This document shows, in pieces, positions 22,200 through 33,500 of a stretch of 64,000 nucleotides of DNA. The DNA is from Epinephelus fuscoguttatus (lineage: Eukaryota; Chordata; Actinopteri; Perciformes; Serranidae): the NCBI RefSeq assembly GCF_011397635.1, contig NC_064753.1:40653822-40717821 (forward strand). Direction: 5' to 3'. The stretch's first letter is position 1; each line of letters starts with the position of its first letter. The notes under the pieces were generated by a model that was given only the letters and a program-made list of their open reading frames with translations, made no database searches and was not told the origin of the DNA. Both the position numbers and the translations under genes were made by a program.

Positions 22200-24300
22200 T
22201 AATTAGCCTCGCGTCACCAGGCTCTTCACATAAAGTGAAGGTTGTAATCACTAATACATAATCTTAAGTCCACTGTATAGTGTATAGCCCTGTGAGTACT
22301 GGGAAAGTCAAGTAGAGCTAAAATGATTAAGTTAAATCTTTCTTAGGATATTTAACTGAATATCTTTCGATGCTGGTCGGCAAAACAAGAAATTTATGTA
22401 TTTAAATTTTCGAAAATAGCTATTAGTCAAGGAGTGCTTCTTTAGGCCTGTTGAAATGGACTTGAATGAGAAACAAAAGGACAGCTGTCATGTTTGAGCT
22501 TTTCAGCCTCACATAGTTAATGAGTTAAAGTTAGTTGTGTATTTTCAGATGAAGACTGTTTAATGAACTGTCATTTATGCAGTTACATATTCTTTTCGTT
22601 TACAGCTAAAATACTACTATCATACAGACTGACTAACCTCTTCTTAGGTTTATATGTGCTGCAGATTGAAGGTGAGATTTTGTCAGATTTTGTCGATCAC
22701 ATCTGTGGCTTTGGTTTTCTCATCATCATGTGAGACTGAGTAAAAACTGGCTTCCAGCCTGAGCGGCTGATGGATGTGACTCACTCAGCATTTGGCTGCT
22801 AGTTGGTGTTAATTTCAAGTTTCAAGTTGATGAAGCTGGAAAAAAAGTGTGGTGTGATATTAAATTAATCCATGACACATTTTAATAAACCGCGACATTT
22901 AAAAATGCTGACATGTGCAAAGTTTGACAAATGAGATTGAAATAAACACACATCACCAGAAATGCTGTGAAGATGAAGTGAAATGGAAAAGTTAATGATT
23001 ATGAGATGGTCTCACTTCATTACAGTGTGAAGAAGAGTATTGATGAAGTAAATATTGGGCTTTTATCCATAGCTCATACAATCTCACCACCATGTTGACT
23101 TCACTGTTGCAGGTTAGTCAACAGCTGGCACTCCAGCATATGAAATGTAAATCTGAATCCATGTTCAGCAGCAGAATTCAGACAAGTTTGGTTGCTTCAG
23201 GTAAGTGCCAAAGAAACAGACACTGTAAATGAAGGTAAGATCAATCAATGACAAAAATTATGTATATTTTATTTGGTGTAGTAAAGCTTTTAAAGTAATT
23301 TGACCGTTAAAAAAAAAAAACATTTGAATTCCTAAGATTAAGTTTGACTCTTTATTTGCTGTTCCATAAGTGTTATAAGTTCAGAAAACAGCAGTCTCCA
23401 CAACTAAGAAACTATTAAAGTCAAACACAACAAATTAGCTCACCTCCCTGCTCTGGTTTACTGTATCTGAAAATGTGTTTATCAAATTTGTTTTGACCTC
23501 AGTTATCAGAAACGCATTGAAAGGTTTTCATATGAGCATAATTTCACCTACAACTGCACTATTATACAATCTGTATTTTAAATAATAATTATATAATAAA
23601 ATGAATAGATCTACATCATGAATTAAAAATATGAAGTCAAGGAGGGTAAACAATAGAGAAACACTATTCAGTAACAAAATTATTAACTGGCTTTTATTTA
23701 TTTTATTTCATTTTTTTAATTTATTTTTTACTAACGGTTGTCAAATGTTACACATTAATTTTAAAAAAAAAATACAACAAACAAATCTGTAAAAATGCTG
23801 GAATCACCTGGTAAAATTGTGTATGACAGAACCTATAATATACCATAATTTATTAGTGGAATTCTATTTTTTTTTTTTATTAATAATCTAATCTTGTGAA
23901 ATCTTGAGGTAGTAAGCTGTGAAATATATGTAGTGAGGTAAAAAAAAAAAAAAAAATACAAAATGAAAAGTAGAAATCTAAAGTTTCATAAATATACTAA
24001 ATACTGAAAAAATACTCAAGTACAAGTACCTCATAATCCTGAAGACTTTCCACCAGAGCCCTTAACACAACCCTAAAGCAACACACAAAGAATAGTTTTT
24101 CAAATTTAAGATTTAAATTTTCTGTATTTATTTTCTAGAAATATTTTCTGAAATTGAGAGCCAAAGCCCTCTCTGCACTAATAAATATAAGGTCCTGCTC
24201 CTTTATTTTATTTATTGTTCGAAAAAAGTTGTCAAATTTAAATATTAATTTAGAACAGATATATTAAAAACGATTCTTAAAAATAGAAGTGTAAGTGTAA
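22200..24300. other. AT-rich intergenic stretch
   Basis: No exon, ORF of note or RNA gene recognised. It contains poly-A/poly-T runs (23310, 23760, 23868, 23940). Short remnants of the 21253-22178 repeat family (actcaagtacaagtacctc) lie near 24010. Confidence 0.5.
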
Positions 24301-24364
24301 AATGCAGGACTCAGCCTTATAACAGGTCTTTGCTGTGTCGTGTTATTCGGCGACCAGCAGGTGT

Positions 24365-24440
24365 CGCTGCCGCCATTTCCCATCTCCTCCAACTTCCGCC
24401 TACGTCAGTCCCTCTCACAACACGGAATATGGCGGCCAGC
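24365..24440 (+). promoter_or_regulatory. snx1 core promoter and start region
   Basis: No TATA box is seen. An inverted YY1-like GCCGCCATTT lies at 24369-24378, an ETS-like ACTTCCGCC at 24392-24400 and a CRE-like TACGTCA at 24401-24407. A second YY1-like AATATGGCGGCC overlaps the start codon at 24429. This is the usual make-up of a TATA-less housekeeping promoter; the exact start of transcription is not known. Confidence 0.55.
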
Positions 24441-24548
24441 TCAGATCGGATTCCTCCTCCTTTCCCTGCCACAGAGGAACCGGGAGCCGGACTGTCTGAC
24501 ATGGCAGACGGAGACAGCGACGAGGGAGAGGACATCTTCGTCAGTAAC
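24429..24548 (+). CDS. snx1: snx1 exon 1: start and acidic N-terminus
   Basis: ATG at 24429 is the first in-frame start after the promoter elements. It encodes 40 residues: [19 protein letters not shown], then [13 protein letters not shown], matching the SNX1 start pattern. Donor gtatgt; phase 0. Confidence 0.93.
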
Positions 24549-27500
24549 GTATGTTTACAGCTCATAATTACGAACCGTAACCATTTTGTGACGGTTGATA
24601 TCTGCGTGAAGTGAACGAGACAGGGAGTCAGCCTCTTTATCTGATCTGACCTGCATCCACGGCAGCAGCCAAAATAACTGGCAGCTAACCGACAGAGAGG
24701 CGAGAAATGGGGTCAGGTTTTTAATAAACAGAAACGAAACTGGTTCAGAAAGTTAGCTGAAGTTAGTTTGTGTAGAAAATTAGTAGTTTGGGTTTGAAAT
24801 AAGCAAGTTTGTGCGTTTAATTTAGCTTTTTCCGGCCTGTCCTAGAGCATAATTGTTAATTTAAAGATGCTCTGGTTTCTGTGTTCGGTTCAATGGTCCG
24901 TTATTAACATTTTTTTGTTAGGAATGTAAGTTTGTGTTGGCTAATGTCCAGCTAACATGACCCCAGCCAGCCATTTTCTTATTCCTCCTTATCTGTGTGT
25001 GTGACCGTTATAACGGTCATCACGCAAAGCCAATAACTGTACTTCTCTAATGTCACCTCTTGTGTCTGTGTGTCTAGCAGTGGAGGAAGAAGGACTCACA
25101 TTGTGTACTTAAGTAGGAATACTATGGTCTAAAAATACTCCATTACATGTCCTGAATACTTAATGTTACTTACAAAAAAATCATAAGTATTATTAGCAAA
25201 ATTGATCAAATATATAGCAAGGATCAAAACTGAAAGTACTGATTATGCAGAATGAAGTGTAGTGAAGAAAGACTCATGTAAAGTTCAGCTACCCCAAATT
25301 TGTGCTTGAGTAAATGTACTGGGTTACATTCCACCACAGTGTTTCTGTGTCTCATTAAAATCATGTGTCCCTCCTATGTGTCCTTCCTGTCTGCAGAGTA
25401 ACCCCGTGGCTGTCAGTCGAGGAGTCTCTCAGCCAGACAACGTCAGCGATGAGCCTCCAGATCTGTTCAGCGAGGAGGAGGCCAGCAGCACCAATGCTAA
25501 ATCCAACGGAGTTCACTCTGATGATGACAACGACCTGTTTGCTGGTTAGGAGACGTGTTCTAGTTTTAATGTTGCACAGCTTGCAGATCCTAAAGAGAAG
25601 TCAAGGTCTTGTGAAATGGTTTACTTTAAGCCTGTGTCATGCTGGACTAATTTAATGTCGATCTTTAAGGGGCATTCCTCTGATTTTATACATTAAGCTT
25701 GGTTTAGTCATGAGACTAAATACTAAAGAGGTGATGTCATCTCGGCATGGGCTGCAGCTACAGAGTACTGTGATCATCGATTAAACCATACATCATTTTT
25801 GTTTAGTGAAAAAAAAAGTAGTTAGTACATTATATAAATTACACTTGTCTTCTTTCCCAAATATGTTCAGTTTCTATAATATTAAACAGAAAAGGAGCAA
25901 ATTTCCACGTTTTAGAAGCTAGAACCAGAAATCTTTGCCTTGTGGATGTTTGCTGCTGAGTAATTTTGTGGATCATCTAATCAGTTAATCAACTAATCTA
26001 GCTTGGAGACTGGAAATATATATCAGTGACTCTGCATTACAAAGTTTGGGCATAGAGTTTGAAAAATGTGGCCATTTAGGATTCTGCGTTTTGGCACATG
26101 ACTCCAGACAAAAAGTCAGGATATCTATGCTTCTGCTTTATCGGTTTAACTATTCGTTTTAAAAAAGTCTGTCAATACTAAAGCACTCCGTACTTGTTTG
26201 ACTTAGCTTGTTAAATGAACTTAAGGGATCCAAAGAAAAGTGGATTGTTTTCGTATTGGTTCCTAAACTCATATTAGCTCTAGTGACAACCTGTACAAAC
26301 TGCTGGATTCCCATATCCACACTGTAAGATTCAGTTGGAGTTAATACAAGCAGCTGTAAGAACACTGAAACTACCAGTTTAAATCAAATTATCTAATGAA
26401 AGACTAGTCAAGGCAAGTTGATTTAATTTCATTACATGTAAAGGGATTTTGCTTTACATTAAATATGTAACACACCATGAGATTCGTAACAAGTGCAATA
26501 CAAAAGAAATACAAACTAAGAAGTGAAAGAAAAAAGCACTTTGAAAATCCTGCCACCCTCTAAAAGACATTTATAAACCACAATAACAAATCATAAGCGA
26601 AAATAGAAAATGCGGACATAGTTGTGAGGTCCAAATATGTAAATAATCTAACCATAAATTCAATGCCAATTTCCAGAACTTCAAATCTCTTTGATTCTCA
26701 GTGCTTTGGACACATTGAAGGTCTGTTCCCAAAAAGTACTGAGCCATTATTACTACGTCTAAAATCTTGTTGTCATATGGTCAACAGCCTGTGGGAGTTT
26801 GAATGGGAAACTGAGGATTATCAGGCCGTCACATTTAACAAGATGAGGCATGGGATGATAGAAAAAAAATCTTGTCATGATAAGTAATTACAATTCATCA
26901 CATGATCATGATAATCATCAAAATATGCTTAAATTTCTAAAAATGGCACCAAAACAAAATGTTATTACTTTGCCTTAGATTTAGTTAAGAAACAATTTTT
27001 TAGGACATGCATTTTATTAGTGAACATCCCAAAAAATAATAATCAAATATTCTTGTCAAAACCAGGATTTTCAACTATTTTAAATGACATAATATCTTTC
27101 AATAGCCTCCTGAGATCCTGTGACCTCATATGAGGACATCACAGTTTGGGTTTACAACACCGTTTACTTCATTCTGCTTAACTTGGACCTGTTGTCCTCA
27201 TTTGTGGACACGTTTTTTTGTGCCATCTAGTGGTAGTTAGAGCACAATACACTAATCCATGTAAAAACAAGATGGCAGCCATCTCTCCAGCTGTTTGAAG
27301 AAGTTGGGATTTTATTATCATCTCATTGAGGGCACTGGGACTTAATTATCATTGACAATGGTTAGTTTTTTATACTTATCGTGTCCTGCTGATCCCAAAT
27401 AGCTAGGAGAAATTGAAAACACATACCAAACAAATGTTCGAGTCTCAGGAGGATATGAAATATTCCAATGCTTGATTAAGACATTTAGTGTTTTTTGAGG

Positions 27501-30500
27501 TCGGTGCATATGCAGCCTATTTTTGTCTATTTTGTCAGTCTATTTTATTGTTGGTTGCCCAGTAGTGTCTTTGGGTGCTGCTGGACACAAGATTCATGAT
27601 TATCCCGATAATGGGAATTCAACATGATCAATTTATGGTCTGCGATAAAGTCGTCTATCATCCCATATCCTAAACCAGATACAAGTCCAGCTCACTTTTA
27701 CAGAGGAATAAAAAAGGTCAAAATAAAGTTTTAGTTAAGTAAGTAAGTTTACAGTGAAGTAATAATTGCCACTGTTCTGGATAAACCAGGTGCGGTGCTA
27801 TTGTCTGAACTACCCTTTACTCACCTGTTTCTTTTCTTTGTGGATAAAGACAGACACACATTAATTAAAAGTCTTCTTTCCCCAGAGGCACACGTGGAGC
27901 TGAGCACAGACACGCCCGGCAGCTCTGCTCGGAAAGAGCTCTCCACCTCCTCCTCTGGCCCCCGTCCTGCCTCCTCCTTCACTCAGAGCCCTGCAGCCAT
28001 GCAGCCCACCTCCTTGGAGCAGGTACGGGCCACAGCTGAGCTGAGCTTCCCTCAGAACTTGGAAACAATTCATTGCATCCATGTTTTTGTAATCACTAAG
28101 TTGCCTGCCTGTTACAGCCAGTTGTGTTCTTCTTGTTAAACACAGTTGGAGGAGGAAGAGGCCAGGGATAGTTTCGATGTGGATGTTGCCGTCACCAACC
28201 CTGAGAAAGTCGGTCAGTCTCTTTTTTCATACTGTCCAAATCCAGATACTGTCAAAACTATGATATAGCTCTCTATAATTTAAAGGTAGCTGTATAATTA
28301 TGACAGTGAATAGTAACCTTTTGTGGTTGTAGCTTGTACAAGTGTAGGTTGTATTTCAGCAACCGTTAAATGCACTCACACATTAATTTCAGACTGAAGC
28401 CTGAAGAAGATTAATTCTCATCTTCAATGTATCTCCAATGTTTCTGTCCTCCTAGGAGACGGCATGAATGCATATGTGGCCTACAAAGTATCCACCAGGG
28501 TCTGTAGTCAAGCTTTTCTGCATTGCATATACATATATTTAGTCTGTTTTTACATGACTCCTAAAACTGTTAATATTTCTAAATTGTCTCTATTGTTTCT
28601 AGCTATGTGGTTTTTGAAGTGCGGTGTCCCTGTCTCAACTTTCAGACCTCCTTGGCCATGTTTAAGAACAAGACCTTCTCTGTGAGGAGGCGTTATAGTG
28701 ACTTCCTGGGTCTTTATGAGAAGCTGTCGGTAAAGCAGTCGCTCCAAGGTTGCATCATTCCACCACCGCCTGAGAAAAGTGTCGTTGGTGGGTGCCTTGG
28801 ACTTCTTCTTCTTTTTTTTTTTTTTTTTAAAGTATGTTTCCTGTTTTGTTTTGTGTACCTTTTGGTGACTGTCATTCGGATCAACAGGAATGACCAAAGT
28901 GAAGGTGGGAATGGACGACCCATCATCAGTAGAGTTCGTGGAGAGAAGAAGAGCAGCTCTAGAGAGGCAAGTATCCAAACATGTTTCATCCAGTGACTTT
29001 ATTAAGGGAATACGTAACCCTATATAATTTACTCACCCTGTGTTTCGTTGAATTTCCTGAAGAAAGTGTTTCTCTCACATGCCTCTGGTGAATGAAAAAT
29101 CCAAAAACGGAGAGGATTGTTGATGAATTGAAGTCATAGAGGTCCAGGAAAACAGCAAAACTATATCAAAACATTAGTTTATGAACTCTCATACCACTTG
29201 TGCAGTATAATCCAAGTCTCAAATATCCAGGGGTGTGCCCAGTACTTCCCAAACAGACAGCCCTTTTCAATGGCTAACTGAACTGAAAGTGAAACTTATC
29301 TATGGACAATACTTCACATCAGCTGAGCCGCAAACAGATGACAGCTAATTGACAGCTGTCAGAAGTCACAATGACGGATGACAGCGCATTCAAGTCACTG
29401 ATAACCAATCCAATAGTTACAACAGGATTGTTTAAGTGAACAAAATAATCGTAAATATGACAAATGACAAAAGGACATAATTACAAAAATAGCAATGACG
29501 GAAAACTACAGGTGTAATTTCATTGGCACAGATATAATATGTAAGAAGCTAAAGTCAGTGCAGTTATAACTTAAAAGTCAAACTACATACAGTGCAAAGT
29601 AACAGCAGCGGAGATCTCTGGGTTGATCTTTGTCTCTGGTGAACTCGGTAAGTGGCATTTGTTTATCTCCATGGTAATGGATATAAAAGCAAGAGGGTCA
29701 AACTTCAGGCCTAACGTTATGAGAAAGTAGAATGTCACAATTGTGTTCATATAGCATGCAACAGTGCGTACTTTTTAAGGGCAGCTGCAGTGCCTTCTAA
29801 AAGCAAAAAGAAGAAGTATGCGATTCAGAACGCACCCCGAGACTCCATTGACAAAAACAATAATTTTACCTGACTGAAAACTGGAGCTGCTGGTCTACCA
29901 CGGCCTTGATTAGTTAGTTTGTTTGTGTTATTGTGTGACCTTGGTATTTTAGAGGATTAGTTGGGATTTAGCAAAGTCACACAGTAACACAAACTAATGA
30001 TTGAGGCAGTGGGAGACCAGCAGCTCTCTTGTTCAGCAAGGGAAAATTACTGCTTTTGACAATGGAGTCTGGCTTCAAAGAGAGCATAGATAAGTTTCAC
30101 TTCAGTTCAGTTCTGTGTTGGAAAGGATGTCTGTTTGGGAAGTACTGAGCATACAACTGGATAAATTAGACTTGGATTAAACTATAGAGTTGTGTGAGAG
30201 CTTGTGAACAGATGTTTTGATGTAGTTTTGTTGTTGTTCAACGCGGACCCCTATGACTTCAATTCATTAAGAATTTTCTCTGTTTCTGGATTCTTTGTTC
30301 ACAGTGGAGGTATGTGAGAAAACTGCTTTCTTTAGGTATTCATCATAACACAGAGCGGGTAATTGATATACGAGAGGTCATCTGGGGGTTACTTTATTCC
30401 TTTAATGAGATAAGTAAAGTCATACTGGGTCTTTTTTAAATGTATTTCTACCCATGCCCATGTTTTTGTGTGCATGTCTCATGTGTTAGTTTTTACCCAT

Positions 30501-33500
30501 TTTTACTTACTTAATTTTGCTGCCACTCTTATTTTTGTAGGTATCTGCAGAGAGTAGTGTCTCACCCATTGTTACTACAAGATCCTGATGTCCGTGAGTT
30601 CTTGGAGAGAGAGGAGGTCGGTATTTTCAGATCTAAATAAAATTCTCAAAGTAGAAATCTGGCTAATGACTTAAGATTAAGACTTTTGAGCTCTGGCTGT
30701 GTGTTTTCAGCTCCCCAGAGCAGTGAACACTCAGGCGCTGAGTGGAGCTGGCTTCCTCAAAATGATCAACAAGGCCTCAGATGCCGTCAACAAGATGACC
30801 ATCAAGATGAACGAGTCTGACACTGTAAGGAGACTGTGGATGAAGTGTTTTCAGGAGGCTGTTGTGAATGTGGCCTGCATGTGAAGATGCATTGTGTAAT
30901 TCTGACATAGAAGATCCATTGTTGGATAAACCATGATAGAACTTGATATGTTGCTGTGTGTCTCAGTGGTTTGAGGACAAGTTCCAGGAGGTGGAGAATG
31001 AGGAGCAGCAGCTGAGGAAGCTTCAGGCAGTGGTCGACTCCCTGGTCAACCACAGAAAGGGTGAGCTGCATCTGCTGTCTTGACTTGTCTTTGTCTGCCC
31101 AGTTTTTTTTTCTTTTCCAATTCAAACGTCAAGTTTCGAACAGAGGAAACAGAAGAGTACAGTCCAGCTGCCTGGTCCTTCAGGGTGAAACACGCAGACT
31201 GAATAAGTTTTCTGTTTCCAAAACCAGAGCTGTGTGGGAACACGGCAGTATTTGCCAAAAGTATGGCCATGTTGGGAAACTCTGAGGACAACACAGCCCT
31301 GTCAAGGGCCCTCTCCCAGCTGGCAGAGGTGGAGGACAAGATGGAGCAGCTGCATCAGGAGCAGGCAGCCAGTGACTTCTTCATCTTTGCAGAGCTGCTG
31401 GCCGACTACATCCGCCTACTGGGTGCTATGAGGGTGAGCTCACAGCTGCAGAATGGTAGTTTTACAATAGGAAGAAGTAAAGATAAGATAAAGACTCTTC
31501 AGAGGCAGTGAGGAGTAAAGCTTGAGTAAAAATTGCTTATCTTGAACATTTTAATGTACTTATTTTACTTTAGTAAGGGCACACTTCAGTAATCTTGAAT
31601 AAACCATTATCATTGGTCTAGGTCACAGTTTTACTGCGAGTGTGCTACCTGTTCTCTGTTTGGTAAGTGATCAAGTGTCGGATGTCCACAGGGGTGTTTT
31701 GACCAGCGTGTGCGGGCATGGCAGCGATGGCAGGAGGCTCAGAGCACACTCCAGAAGAAGAGAGAGGCCGAGGCCAAGCTGCTGTGGGCCAACAAGCCGG
31801 ACAAACTGCAGTCGGCCAAAGAAGAGATCACTGAGGTAACAGGCACAGTGACCACACAGCTGCTGCGGCACTAAAACAAGTCTCAAAGGTCTGTACATCA
31901 ACAAAGGCCCGTAGAGTTAAGTTACAACCCAGCAGGAACTGTTAAGTTCTTTCATATTGTTTTAAATGTTTGAATACAACAGCCTGATGGCAAAATAGTC
32001 ATTAAGTGGAGCCCTTTCTTAAGAACTGCAAAAATAACCTCTTTGATATTGATCCGGTTTCTTTATGCTCCTCATGAACAATGTAGAAGCACCATCACAT
32101 CTCCAACAACACTACACACATGTACCTGTTGTCAGTATCAGTTTCAGTAAAGTGTTTTTCATTTCTTGATAAATGTTTTCAGATTAGATATAATACTGTG
32201 TTTTTAGATGGGGACATGCTATGCAACAAGTGTCTGTAGTTCTCCAGAATAAGCAGTTTATGTGTATTTGTTACCTGTTAACAAGAATAAGGTTTCATGT
32301 TCTAAAACTTTAAAGATCCCCTACACTTAAAAATGTGTTTTTCTTTAGTGTTAATGTCCCCTAAAATGTCTGACCTTGATTTTACTGACTTGTATCTGTG
32401 CAAAGTTCACTAAACAGGTGTTTTCACATTCCTCTGCTGAAGGGGGCGATGTCTTTGCACTTTCCTAAAATCAGAGATTCACGCTGGGCAAGCAAGATTA
32501 AGTATGTCACTAATTCCAAAACTAAACACATATTGATGGAGGAGCAGACTGTGACACAACACTAGCAAAAAACCCTGAAACCTCTAGCATAGAGCAAATG
32601 TGTGAGCCAGGAAAATGATTTAGGTGCACAGTGTGTGAGTAAACACAACTTACTGTTTACTGTAATCGGCATCGGACATTTTTTCATTGATAACCGATCA
32701 AATAAATGTATTTTAAAACTCGCTCCTTTGGCTCTGATACAGCCGTCTCCCTCCCTGCCTGCAGTCCCCACTGCACTGGGCTTTGTAACAATGTCCCACC
32801 TACAGCCCCCTCTGATTGGTTACACTGCACAAGTGATAGCCAGCTAACACTGATGCCTGTGCATGCTTTCACATCATGTCACATTGAGACACAGAGCTCA
32901 GACGGAGCAGGAGAGGCTCCGGTAAGCCAGCGGTAATTTTGAAGGTAAGGTAACAGAAACCAGACAGAAATGAAAGTTGCAATAAAAATCCTCTATGCTG
33001 AAGTTTTAAAGTCACCACCACAACGTTATATGATCCATTTCAATGATGACATGCTTGCCCAGAGGCGAAATTTCGACGTAACTGCCTGTTTAATTCACAT
33101 CAAGCGCGATACAAATTTGCAAACAGTCTAAATGATTTAGCTTCTAAAAATAAATAGCACCAAGGCAAAAAAGAGATGTAGGAGCTATAAGTCAAAAAGT
33201 CTGGTAACCACTGAAAGTTTAATCTTTATTTATAAACTCATTATGCTATAAAAGTTTAATCTGAAAAGTAATGACTAAAGCTATAATCTTTTTGTTCGTT
33301 TTAATACTAAACACGTTCCTTTGCAACACATACATTTCTATTTCTTCATTTTGTGACCGCAACACCAAGCCCCCCCTGCTCCGGAAAAGATTTCAGATTT
33401 CAGGCACACAAATCTTCTGTGCTCCACATTTCAGGCACAAATTTTTTTCTTGCTTCAACCCCTGGAGTTAGCATTAGCATGTTGAAACTTTTGACAGAAA

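Noticed and set aside
28603..28645. Earlier acceptor (tttctag at 28596-28602) that would extend snx1 exon 6
   Set aside because: It would add 43 bases and shift the frame. The acceptor at 28645 joins TR to TSLAMF exactly as in SNX1.
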